From: Piliocolobus tephrosceles
Lineage: Eukaryota; Chordata; Mammalia; Primates; Cercopithecidae
Length of the DNA stretch: 64,000 bases
Assembly (NCBI RefSeq): GCF_002776525.5
Contig: NC_045448.1
Location: 107,728,233-107,792,232, forward strand
Direction of reading: 5' to 3'
Shown: positions 12,724 through 24,645 of the stretch, in pieces
Position numbering within the stretch: position 1 is the first letter of the stretch
Layout of the letters: the number at the start of each line of letters is the position of its first letter
Notes under the pieces: model-generated
What the model saw: only the letters and a program-made list of their open reading frames with translations
What the model was told of the DNA's origin: nothing
Databases searched by the model: none
Program-made: the position numbers and the translations under genes

Positions 12724-13475
12724 GATTAGATGGATGGACGTGTGGATGGATGAACAGATGAATGGATGGATGGATGAACAGATGGATGGATGGATGGATG
12801 AACAGATGGATGGATGGAAGGATAGATGGGTGGATGGATGGATGGATAGATGTTTGGATGGATGGATAAATGGACAGATAGATGAATGAATGATCGATGA
12901 ATGGTAGGTGGATAGATGGATGGACTGATGAATGAATGGATGGAGGAATGGACAGATAGGTCAGTGGATGCATAGATGGGTAGACAGATGAATGGATGGA
13001 TGGATGAATGAATGGATGGTAGATGGATAGTTGGATGGACAGATGAATGAATGGATGAAGGAATGGATAGAAAGATAGATGGATGGATGCATAGATGGAT
13101 AGACATATGAATACCTGGATGGATGGATGGATGGATGGCAGATGGAAGGATGGATGAATGGAGGGACAGATGGACAAGCAGATGAGTGAATGAATGGATC
13201 AATGGATGGATGGATAGACAGAGAGGTGGATGGACAGATGAATGAATAGATGGAGGAATGAATAAATGGGTGGATGGATGCATGGATGGATAGACAGATG
13301 AATGGATGGATTGGTGGACAGATGGATGGATGGATAGATGGACAGACAGATGAGTGAATGGATGGATGAATAGATGGATAGTAGATGGACAAATGGGTGG
13401 ATAGATGAATGGATGGATAGATAGGTGGATAGGTGGACAGACGGATGAACCAATGGATGGATGGGTGGATGAGGA
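12724..13475 (+). repeat. TGGA-type tetranucleotide array, about 750 bp
   Basis: Imperfect tandem GGAT/TGGA units with interspersed GATA, GAAT and ACAG variants. The opposite strand is nearly stop-free in all three frames and gives Ile-His-Pro-Ser repeats, because a 4-base unit reads the same four codons in every frame. These open frames are a by-product of the repeat, not genes. Confidence 0.95.
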
Positions 13476-16400
13476 GCAGAAGAAAACAGTCCCTGCTCTC
13501 CTCCCTGTGGCTGCATTTCCATCTCAGGACAGAGCTGACTGACTGACTGGGTCTCCTGGATAGAAAGTGAAGGGGGCAGTGGCTTGGCTGAGGCAGGGCT
13601 GGGGATGACAGTAGTTGGGCTCTGGGGAGACTTTGGTGATGGATGGGCTTGATGTCAGGGAAGGTGGCCTGGGAGGAGGTGGTAGGGGATGGGCTAAGTG
13701 ATACGGGGACAGGGGACACAGTTGAACCTGTGAGTCTGCCTCTCTTCTGCCTCTCTCCAGGTGGGAGACTCTCTTTGGGTTTGAAAACCCTCAGTCTGAG
13801 ATGTGCTGTTTCTCCTGTGCCCCGCCAGGGCCCAGTGTGTAGCGTTCTGGGGACACCGGGTGTTGGTGAGAATGAATCAGGGAGCCATAGTCAGGGGGCT
13901 CAGTGCAGGGCAGGGGTGAAACGAGCACCGCAAGCAAGCGGGCCTGGGAGTAGGGCATTTATTTACTATTTGTGGGGGCCATCTCGGAGGGGGTGCCCAG
14001 CAGGCTGGGGTGGCCTGCCACAGCACTCGGTCCTCTCAGCAAGTCTGCAGCAAGAACCTGCTGCAAACTGCGACGTTCACAGCTGCAGGATGGGCAATTG
14101 GCTCTCAGAGTCAGGCTCTGCTTCCATCTACAGGCCTAGATGCGAGGGCAGAGGAGCACTCAGCCTGCTGAAGGTCTGCACAGCTGGGCGGCAGCGAGCA
14201 AGATTGGAATTCACTCAGTGTGCAGCTACTGGGTGCCTGGCTACTGCTGGGAAGCAAGCTGAGGGCGAAGACGGCCCCACAGGGGCAAGAGCTGGGTCCA
14301 CCGCAGGAGGTCAATCCCCAGGCATGCAGGGCACAGAGTCGGGGGGAGCTCCCTCCCTCCCCACGCACCCCTCCCCAGCTGTCCCTGAGTCACCAGCACC
14401 CTTCCCTTCCACTATCAGGGAGGCCCTGGAGCTGCTTCCTATCCCCCACTGTCCTGTGAGTCACCTCCCCACGCTCCAAGTCCCTCCCACACGGTGCGAT
14501 CAGCATTCCTGCCTCTCTGCCCATGAAAGTAATTTCAGAGGCGACAGGTGGTGAGTGGTCAGGCGGGCAATGGCTCTCACCTCCCAGTCCATCTTTCTTC
14601 TGTCAAGTGGGGCAGCGGCAGGGCCGAGAAGACCGAGTTCAAAGCATCCTGGAAGGCCTTGGGCTGTGAAGGGCCCCGGGCAGCGCATGAGGCTTTGAGA
14701 GGTGCCCCTGCCTTGTGCCAAGCATGCTCCTTCGCTGCTCTGCACACCGCGTCTTGAGCAGGCTCTGGAACCCGTCTTTCTACCATCAGAGTGATACATG
14801 GGCTAGATGTCAAGGAAGATGGAGTGTGTTCCTCCAGGCCACAGCCCTGGGCCTCTATGACAACCCCTTTGAGAAGAGGAGACCTGGGTGGGGAGCCTGC
14901 GGCGGGGACGGTGGGGACATCTTCAGTGCTCTGGCATAGGTTCATTCCTCAGCATGCTCCTGCAGCCACCCCGAGCTGAGGACGAGGCCCAGATCCACAG
15001 TGGCCTGGGAAGTGCTCCCAGCAGAGCGAGCAGAGCTGGGCTTGAGTGCTGTCTGCCCTGTGTCCTGCGGCGAGGCTAATTACCTTCTGTTTCTGGGTCT
15101 TGAATCCCTTTTACAGCATGGGGGCTGGATGCTCTTTGAGCTTCCTCCTGGCTTCGATCCTGGAAACCGACACCTCCTTGTTTGCAGTTGTGTGACTTGG
15201 TCAAATCGTGTAACCTCTTGAGCCTCAATTTCATTCTGTGTGAATGAAACAGACAGTGAAAGCCCTGAAGATTAGATTTTTGATAGAAGAATTGTAATAG
15301 CAGTGACCCTACAGCCCTTTACCATTTACAAGGTGCTTTCAGACAAAATATCCCACTGGTCCCTCCCAAAAATTCCACCACCAAAGGTGGTGTTACTTTC
15401 ATCCCCAGCTTACAGTTTGAGGAACGAAGGCCCAGCTATGGGGGCAGGTGCAGAGGTGGGCCTCGCTTCCAGGTCTCAGCCTCTGGATGAAGGGCAAGAT
15501 CCCTGCAGCTAAGGACGAGGGAGTGGTGGCACAGAATGTCCAGCCTGCAGGTCTTTCTTTCCCAGCCTGGAGCATCTCTGTGAAGGCCGATGAGTGGCAG
15601 CCCCTCCCCAGGTGTTAGTGCCAGGTGGTGGAGAGCTGCTTCTGACAGCTGTGCAGATAATCGTCACTTCTCCATCGCTGCTAATAGCATGTTTAGCTTG
15701 CCAACTCCTCTGTTCGCCTGGTGCCTCCCACGGGCCCAGAGCTTGGAGTTTCTTCGTTGCCTGGGGTGGGGCAGGGTAGCAGAGGGGGCATCTCTGCTCC
15801 CCGGCCCTGACTGCAGCCAGCAGCTCCACCCAGGGCCCTGCACCTGGGAGATGACTGCAATTCCATGCCTTGGCTCCCACCAGCCCAGAGAAGTCCATCT
15901 GGGCTCTGGAAGAGCAGAAACGGCCTCCTGCAAATCTCCTACCGACACAGGACCAAGTGTGGAAAGGCTCTGGTCCAAGGGGCTTTCTCCAACTCTCTGG
16001 ACCACAGGGAGCCGGCAGGATGGGGGCCAGTCCACCTTCAGATTACACCTTTACCTCTGACTCAGATGCCTTTGCCTCCCAGGCCACCATAGGACGTCTC
16101 CTGTTTGCGGATCTGGCCATGCTGGGGGCAGGATGGACCCCCAGCCACTCAGCTGTGACCCTTTCGAATTTGTTAGGTTAGCAGAAAACTCAGCTCACTG
16201 TCTTGGGGACTGCTCCTCCCCTGGTTCATCCACAAACCCCAAAGGTTCATGGGATTCCTAAAAGCCGCCTGACAAATTTCCTTCCTGTAGGGAGGAGACC
16301 CTGTGATCTGGCAGGACCCACTGCCCTTGGCTAGGCACCCCTTGCTTTGATCCCATGTCTGGCTCCTTCCTTAGGAGCCTGCAGACCTCTGTGAGGCCAC

Positions 16401-16535
16401 TCCCTGGTGACCCACCCAGCCCAGGCAGGATGGACCCCAGAGTGGACAACACTCGGTTCTGTCCATCTCCCTGCCTCGGGGAAGTACTTGCCTGTCTGTG
16501 GTTTTGATTCACCTTTGACCCTGTGGCGCAGTTCT
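13476..16535. other. Intergenic with MIR relics
   Basis: MIR-like text at about 15120-15260 (antisense) and 15320-15500 (sense). The longest open frame (303 codons, 13643-14554) has no recognisable domain and I do not call it a gene. Confidence 0.5.
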
Positions 16536-16960
16536 GGAATGTTCCCTCCATGAGGGCAGGGACTTAGTTCTGTTCATGGGATCTCTCTGGCACACGGAGC
16601 AGCTCTGCGTAGCCCAGACGGGGCGCTCAGTCTGCTGCCTGAACAAATATGTGCAAGTTTGTGTTATCACTGCCCTTAACATTATTTTATGAGTAATTTT
16701 ACAAGTTTACCATTTTTCTTGGATGTGTAATAAATATCCCGCCTTATTGACCCACAGTTCCCCCTCCCGCAACTTGCAAAGTATTTTGGCTGACTTGGCT
16801 TTTTTACTATGATAAATAATGTTGCTATAAACAGCTGTGCACGTATAGCTATTTTTCCCTTTGCAATTATATTTTTGGGAGGAATTCCAAACAGTGGAAT
16901 CAGCGGGTCAGAGAGCATGGCATATTTATGGTCCTGGATGTGCTGGGACTGCCTGATTCT
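16536..16960 (-). repeat. L2-like tail (16536-16660) and antisense old L1 fragment (16690-16960)
   Basis: The first part matches the L2/MIR-class 3' end (GGGCAGGGACTTAGT, then a CTCAGT...AACAAATAT ending). The second resembles the reversed 3' part of an old L1: a GATAAATAATGTTGCTATAA stretch, then the GGAATTCCAAACAGTGGAAT region. Strand is given for the L1 part. Confidence 0.5.
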
Positions 16961-18655
16961 CAGCCCCCAGGCCAACCCTGTTTTCCCTGAGGTCTAGCTC
17001 TGGGTGAACACCCACAAAAGTGTCTGTCTGCCCGAGGCTACCCCGGCCTCTGTCTGGCTCCTGTGGTCGTGGAGCAGACCTCATGGCAGGAGAGCTGGAG
17101 ATGGCTGTGGGAGTTTGAGGAGGGGCAGGAGGAGGCAGCTGTGGGAGCCGTGGAGATGGCTTCATGGAGCCAGGATCCCTGTTCCAGGAGGGTGGTAGGA
17201 TCCCCTCTTGTCCCAGAGCCCTGGCCTTCTCTTGGATGGCTGTCCTGTCCTGGAGCCACCCCGCCCCCTGCAGCTAAGCCTCCACCCCCAGTCTCTGTGA
17301 GGAGACAGTGCACCCTGCAGGCAGGTGTGTTTGGGGAAGGGAGAGGACCCAGTGCCTCCGCCTACTCCGGGCTTTCTCCTGTGGGCCCTGGTGTGGTGTC
17401 ACGTGGGGGAGAAGTGCCTGTGGAAGCCAGCTGCTGAGCAAAAGGTCTTTACCACTGCAGAAAATGCGCCTGAGATCTACCGGACTTCTGCGTCCGCCCG
17501 CTGGCTCTGCCCCTCCTCAGCTCCTGGAGGCACCTTTCCCCACCATTAGCTCCAGACCTGCGGGCCTGGATGGTCTAAGGAGAGGCACCCACGTCGGCCC
17601 CTCGGGGGATCTTCCAGAACCTGGCTCCTACGGGAGGGCAGGGTATCAAGGGTGGCCACTCGCTAGGCAAATCTTCCCATCTTGGGGAGACTTAGTCTCT
17701 GTCTGGGGATGCCCACATTTTATGGGGACGCCAAGGCTTTCCCCTGCCATGGGGTAGTGTCTGAGAGACGGGGCCCAATGTCCCTAAGGGACGGTGAGCC
17801 CCGGCCCAAGCAGGGCTAGGCAGTGCCTGTGGCTGAGGCCTGAGCGGCATGGGTGTGGCTCGTGCTGGGCGGGAGGAATTAAACTCCCTGTGTCCCGAGG
17901 CTCTCCCTTGGAGCAGGCTCTCTCTGTACCTCCTGCCCTGTCCCGTCCGGCTTGCAGGTCCCTGGGGGCAGGAAGTTCTGGGAAGCAGTGCAGAAAGAGC
18001 ATTGGACTTGGGCGTTCTCATCCAGTCTCTGCCACCAATGGGCTGTGGGATCCAGCCTCTACCTCAGTCCTCAGCCGGACGTTTGCCCGTGGCCTTGTGC
18101 AGCGCCTGTGGCCTCAGCAGGGTGGCTGAGGGTGGCTGAAACCCAGGTTGTGGGAGGATCTGGAAGGAGCCTGGCTCCTGTCTCCCCATGTCCATGTCAG
18201 CCCTTGCCCTGACACTTGGAGACCCTCAGGGTTGGGGGTGTCACCCCGCTTCCTGTAGCCTCCGCATCCGCCTCCCATGCCCCACTCTGCTTTTCTGCGG
18301 GCTGGTGCGGGAGACAATGGCTGTGGGGCGTGTGGGTGCACGTAGGGGGGCCTGCGTGGGTTGCGTGATTTTCCCGGACAGGCAGGCGTGAGAGGGAGAG
18401 GAAATTATTCTGTCTGAAATATCAGAGATGAGTCCTTGAGAGCTGGCAGAGTGACTGCTTCACGTCTGGGTGGGGAGGCAGGAGACAGGGTGGGCCGTTT
18501 GCAGGGACAAGAGCAACGCAGGGCAGGGCCAGTCCTCAGGGAGAATCCCAAGAAGGCCACAGCAGCACAGAGATAAGCCCTCATATTCCCCACGTGTCAC
18601 CTGGACAAAGAGGCGGGATGCCCCCATAACAGCCGGTCCTCAGAAATCCAGAGGG
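16961..18655. other. GC-rich intergenic DNA, nothing recognised
   Basis: Chance open frames only. No tandem array or clear transposon. Confidence 0.5.
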
Positions 18656-18790
18656 CTCACTGGGGATGCAGACATTACGATAACCCAGTTTACAGATGAG
18701 GAAACGGAGGTTCTGGAGGGGTTCACTGGCCTGCCTAGGTCACAGAGCCAGCCCGTTAGCGATAGAGCCAGAGCCTGAACCCAGGTCGCC
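18656..18790 (+). repeat. MIR element
   Basis: Typical MIR core: TTTACAGATGAGGAAACGG, a tract with CACAGAGCCAG, and an ending in GAACCCAGGTC. Well preserved for its age. Confidence 0.85.
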
Positions 18791-21700
18791 GGATCCCGCG
18801 TGCACATCTTCCTCCTAAATGACCACAGGGAGGTGATGTCTCTGAAAGCAAAGCCAGGGAGAGCCACCAAGGCAGCCAGGGGCCGCAGTTTTGTTCAGGT
18901 AGAAAATGCCAAAGGTGCCACACTCCCACCTCACCCCCACCCAGCCGTCACCCTCAAAAGTGCATCTTTCATGCTAGAGGAGGGGAGGGGTTGAACTGGG
19001 ATGACAACTTCCCTACTGTGACTCTGAGGCCCAGAAGCTGGGCTCGGCAACTTTCTGGAATTCACAGAGAGCCTCCTGCGGGACTTCTACACCTCGGCCA
19101 CGATATTTCTTATGTATTTATTGTCACAGAAAAGGAGCCAGATAGCAACAGCTAGAAACTGAACCCTCCAGGGAATCTCTCCCTCCTTCCCTGGCAACAC
19201 TCAGCTGCACGGTGGGAAGTGCTGCAGCGATGGGCCAGGTGAAACGGAGTGGGCAGGGGCTCTTGGTGAGGTGGCATTACGGTAGCATCCGGGCTGTTCA
19301 CAGATGTTTACGCCAGGCGCATGGTGGGAGTTGACGTCTCCATCCACTTCAACGCAAGCATGGCCATGTGAGTGGCTCTTCCCAACAAAATGTGGGTGGA
19401 AGTGGGTGGAATGTCAGTTTCAGGCAGAAGCCTCAGGAGCCCACGTGTGGGCCTGCATCATGGTCTCTTTCCCTGTCTCTGAGATCCCGGACACACCTGT
19501 TGAGATGAAACCTCTGTCAGACTGGGTCACCGAGTGACTGGGATGCCCGGAGCCCTCCTGCTGACTCAGCCGACATACTGCATATGTCAGAAATAACTTC
19601 ACTCTTTTCAGCCACTGAAACAGTGGGCTACTTGTTACCCACGTAACCCGGCCTGTCAGGCTCAATGCAGTCACCAATCTGGCCAGTAAGATCCCTGCCC
19701 AGGACTTCAGACACAGGACCTACAACTCTGTAGAGGGCTGGGCCCGCAAGGTGTAAACCTGGCTGCTGTGTTTTGCACTGTGGGATTGTGGAAGCAGAGA
19801 GATCATTTTTCAAAGACAGAGAAGGATGTGTTCTGCGTGCACCTGATTGAAGAGACGCCCTGAACAGGCTAAGTGTGAGCAACAAGGCTGTTTATTCACT
19901 CGGGTGGGAGCGGGCTGAGTCCGAAAAGACAGTCAGCGGGGGCTGGTGGGAGTGGAGTTAGTTTGGAGTAACTCCAACTATAGGTTTGGAGTAGGTAGTG
20001 GAAAGTTACAGTTAGGGGCAATTTTTTTTCAGGCAGGGGAAGAATGTCACAAGGAGCATAGTCAGGTGGTGGGGAGAGGTCATGAGGCATGATATCACAA
20101 GGTGGATTGATGAGTTAGGGTAGAGCAGGGACAGATCACAGTGTTGGAATGTCGCAAGGTCGGCTCATCAGTTAAGGCAGGAACTAGCTGTTTCTTCTTC
20201 TTTAGTGGTTCTCCTGTTGCTCCGGGCCTTGAGACTCCAGGAGGCCTGTACATGTGGGTCACAGGGGTCACAATGGCTTGACCATGGTGCAGCCTGTTCA
20301 GAGGAACTTATAGGAAGCAGGTACACAGTAAGGAGAGGTGCAGAGCCTTCCCCAGGATTCTCTCTGCTGCCTAAGGTCTGGATGCACAAAAATCCTTGTG
20401 TCCCGGGAAACTCTTCCCCTTTTCTTATACAAGCTGGGTTGGTTTAGGTTGCATTCAACCACGCATCCTAATGCAGAGTAAAAGTGGACGTGGGAGAAGC
20501 CTCCATCTTACAGATGAGGCACTGAGGCTCAGAGTGGCCAAGCGCCTTGTCCAGGATCATAGGACCATTGAGGACTAAGGCTCGCCTGCTCCCTTTCTAG
20601 TGAAATAATCCAAACAATAAAGATCCATTGTGAGTCCTCCCTCTCCCTCCCCTAGTCCACTCTCTAGAAGTAGCCACTCTTAAGAGTTTGGTGGGCTTTG
20701 TATCAGACCTTTTAGAAAAGGTGTTTATCATCACATGTATACAACATTCAGAAATTTTTACTGGAAAATGGGATATTGACCTCATTTTTCTGAAATTCAC
20801 TTTTTTCACTCTTCAGATTGTTGGCATTGCCAAATTCTATCTGTGCCTGGTGAATCTGGTGATGTGTCTGGGAGGGAAGGGGTGCACAAAGTCAGGGCCA
20901 CCTTGAGCCCTTGTGTGTCCAGACTCAAAGGACTGAGGTCAGAAAATCCTCTGGGCAGGGCTGAGACTTAGAGTCAGGGTGGAGCCTTCCAGGAAGTGGC
21001 GCAGCCCCTCCAGGTAGCCGACCCCTCTGGCCAGCTCTGACCTGCAGGAGTTCAGCCTTTGGTTTCAGTAAAGTCTGCACCCCCCTCTCCCCTCCCCTCA
21101 CTCCCGTGGAATCCTCCCACTGGTCCAGTACCTCCCCCTTAACTTCTGGGGCAAATTGCCTTAAGTGCCTTCCTTCCTCCCACAGTGGGCCAGGCAGGAG
21201 AGAGGCTGTTAGCTGTGGGGTAGGGAGTGTAACCCCGGATTCTCACCTGGCAACCCCAGTAACAAGCACTGCAGAGGCAGCCACAGACGCCCTTATTGAT
21301 CAGGAAGAAGTCAGGAGCCCAAAGGTAGAGAACCAAGGGCTATGGGCCTGGAGAGAACCCAGGGAAGCCTAGCCAGCCAGAGGCAGGCAGGCAGTTAAAG
21401 GAGGGGGTGGAGTTTTCAATTAACAGCTTCTCTGCTAGAAGCAGGTAATTAACGGATTAGCAAGACTGTCAGAAAGGCTGTTAGCAAGGCTGCTTGCTGC
21501 CAGTGAGGAACCTGGCAGGTGCTGCCTTGGACGAGGAGGACCAGGCTCCAGATTCCATGGGATGGAAAGGACTCTTTGACCTGGGGATCCTGAGGGCAGC
21601 TGAGCCATGGGACTCAGCAGGGACACAGTGAGCAGGCTAGAAGGGCGAGAGGCCACTGTCCCCTGGCCTCACAGGGACCCTGCTTCGCACAGCCCTCTTT

Positions 21701-23700
21701 GCCTGGGACGGGCTAAGGAGGCAGTGTATGAGAGTATCTGGGGGTCACGGTGTTGGCACCCCTGGAATGTGCACATTACCACACAGCTCACATGTTTTCA
21801 CAGTGGTTTGGCGGGGAAGCTGCATGAGGCGGGGCTTGCAGCAAGGGCTTTAGACACGCTTCAGTTAAGCCTCGCTCCCACTTCCCAATCTAGGGGACTG
21901 GGGGATCCTCAGACAGCCCAGATGCTCCTCAGACTTCTAAGCACCTTTCTAGTTGGGAGGATCGTGCCAAATTCTAAAGGAGCCAGTATGCACCTCCATC
22001 TGTGTCTTCCCCTGCCAGGGAGTTGGCAGAGGCCGCTGTTCCAGAGAGCAGAGCCTCAATCAGCCTGAATCCCTGAGTGACCTGCATGGAGCAGATTCCC
22101 TCACCAGCCCCCATGAGTGGGAGTGAGAGGTAAACTACTGTGTTAAGTTAGGAGATGTTCAGAGCTGTGTGTTATAGCAGCATAACCAAGCCTACCCTAT
22201 TACACAGGGTCAACCTCACCTTTGTAAAATGGGTAAGAATGATACCACTTGGAATGATTACTGTGAGGTCGAGTAAGAGGATACATGACTTGACTGAAGG
22301 TTATGCTTAGCTCCTGGACCCCCCACCTTCTCCAGAAGCAAGGAATGTTGCCATGGACCAAGATTCAAGGCCAGGGGCATTTGATTGGCCACTTCTAGCA
22401 GAAGGAACTCCTGTAATGCTTAGCAAAGTGTTTAAGGGTTGAACACATATGGGGAGAGGCCTGATCTATGGGATGGTGGAGACCTGGGCTGTGCCGTCTG
22501 GAAAGGCTTGACCAGCTCCCTCTCTCTGGCTTCTCCAGTCCTCTTTTGTTCCCAGTATGGGGAGAGAGGCTGGGGGCTGCTACCCCAACTCTTGCTAGCT
22601 GGAGCCGTGAGCACTGCTTGCTGTGTTACTGGGCTCTGGGAGGGCTTCCCTTGGTTCTTGAAGGCCCCAGGCCATAAGTGCCTCTTGTGACCCCATCAGC
22701 AGCACAACTCTCCCTCTGCCCCCCTCTCCCATAGCAGCCCCCAGCATTGCCTCCTCTCCTGGCGCACCTGTACTCCACCACCTTCCATCATAAGCCTCCA
22801 GCCTGTCCGCTGAGCTGGTCCTATTTCCCTTCATTTGGGAGAAGCCGTGGAAGCTGCTGACTGTTCTCTTCCCCCTCGTTTTTCAGCCTGTTCCCCACTG
22901 TTCACGTTTGGTCTACAACATCAAACCCATTTCTTTTTCAGCTGATCTCATTTCTCCTGGAGTTTCTGATGCTCTGAATCCAAAGCCCAAGCAACCGTAT
23001 TCTTTGCACTCTCCAAATACAAAGCCCTCTCACCCCGGCTCAGCAGTTGACTCCCTGCTCTGAGCCAGCTCACCTGATCCTTTAGAGGAAGAATGTTCCA
23101 AGCACAGGCTTTAAAAATGTCCTTCCTACTTTGTGCATATTCTATTTGGATTCGTCCCCACTTAAGAAGATGCCATTTCCCCCACAAAGCTGGCAGCCTT
23201 AATGCCCTTCTCCAGTGCCCATCCTGCCCACCTTGGCTGAGGTCACCGCTCCGGGCTTTGAAATGCACAAACACAATCAGAGGCCAACTGCTGTCATTTG
23301 AGGATCCCTGATTAGAAAAGAGGTTGATATAAAAGCAGGGTATGTGTATGGAAATACAAAATTAGAAAAAAAGAGAGAAATAAAACTGGACACACAGATC
23401 AGCAGGGGTTAGGGTTTCCTTGTCACTGTCACAAACAGACCCCTGTTCTGGTTCATGCCGGTCACTGCCACCCTTAAAACCAGAGGTACAGTCACTAGGC
23501 CTGTGCCATCCAGGGCAGCAGTCACTGACCACATGTGCCTGATAAGGAGCTCAGAAATGCTGAGATGTGCTGTGAGTGTAAAATACACACTGAATTCTAA
23601 AGACTGGGAATTAAAAAGAATGGGAAACACCTTATTGATACTTTGTATATTGATGAGACACTGAAATGATAGTATTTTGAATATATTGGGTTAAAATATA
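18791..23700. other. Intergenic; possible LTR-like stretch and MIR relic
   Basis: About 19860-20450 has a style reminiscent of an ERV-class LTR (TGAGCAACAAGGCTGTTTAT, then GGGCTGAGTCCGAAAAGA); I cannot name the family and the call is weak. A MIR relic lies at about 20505-20575. The rest shows no gene or clear repeat. Confidence 0.35.
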
Positions 23701-23716
23701 TTATTGAAATTAACCT

Positions 23717-24072
23717 ACCTTCCTTCCTTCCTTCCTTCCTTTTCTTTCTTTCTTTTTCTTTTCTTTCTCTCTCTTTTTTTCTTTTCTTGACATGGACTCT
23801 CGCTCTGTTGCCCAGGCTGGTGTGCAGTGGTGCAATCTTGGCTCACTACAACCTCTGCCTCCCAGATTCAAGTGATTCTCCAGCCTCAGCCTCCTGAGCA
23901 GCTGGGATTACAGGTGCCCGCCATAACTCCCGGCTAATTTTTATATTTTTAGTAGAGACAGGGTTTCACCGTATTGGCCAGACTGGTCTTGAACTCCCAA
24001 CCTCAAGTCATCCACCCACCTCGGCCTCTCAAACTGCTAGTATTACAGGCATGAGCCACTGCACCCAGCCTC
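23717..24072 (-). repeat. CTTCC/CTTT tract fused to an antisense Alu
   Basis: 23717-23785 is a pyrimidine microsatellite (CCTT repeats grading into CTTT and CT), which is the expanded tail of the Alu. The antisense Alu body follows at about 23790-24072 and ends at the reversed head GCCACTGCACCCAGCC. Confidence 0.9.
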
Positions 24073-24219
24073 TTTTTCTTTCTTAATGTGTCCACTAGAA
24101 TACTTAAGATCTCCACTGCAGTGCACGTTGTATTTCTGTCACACACTGTTGCACTGGGCACCGCTCTGTCACTCCTGCCATGCAGTGCCCTGCCCTTGGA
24201 ATGCCATGTCTTTGTTCCT

Positions 24220-24645
24220 TACTGCTGCTGTAGCAAATGACCACCAGCTCAGTGGCTCAGAGCACACACATTTATTATTTTGCAGTTCTGGAGGTCAGAC
24301 TCTGATCTGGGTGTCACCAGGCTGCAGCCAAGGTGTCATCGGGGCTGCGTTCCTTTCTGGAGACTGTGGAGAAGAATCTGTTTCTGCGCTTCTCTGAGCT
24401 GCCCACTTGCCCTGGCTCACAGCCCCCTTCCATTTCCAAAGCCAGCAACTGTTGCGAGACTTTCTCACACGGCGCACTCTCACGCGGACTCGCCCACCTC
24501 TCTCTCGCACATTGAAAGGACGCTTGTGATGGCACGGAGCCCACCTGAATAATTCAGGATAATCTCCTGACATTGAGGTCAGCCGATTAGTAACCTTAAT
24601 CCCATGTGGGCCCTTAACTTCTCCTTGCCATGTAACCTAACATAT
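24220..24645 (-). repeat. Ancient interspersed repeat, family unnamed
   Basis: Text of the widespread type with TGCTGCTGTAGCAAATGACC, then TTTGCAGTTCTGGAGGTCAGA and a CTAATCC-like end. A related but more diverged copy lies at 29885-30345. I recognise the repeat class but not its name, and the strand is uncertain. Confidence 0.45.

Noticed and set aside
12680..13719. Minus-strand open frames of 107-252 codons rich in Ile-His-Pro-Ser
   Set aside because: They arise from the TGGA tetranucleotide array, which lacks stops on that strand in every frame.
13643..14554. 303-codon open frame on the + strand
   Set aside because: GC-rich, no domain, no splice or promoter support, and overlapped by frames on the other strand.
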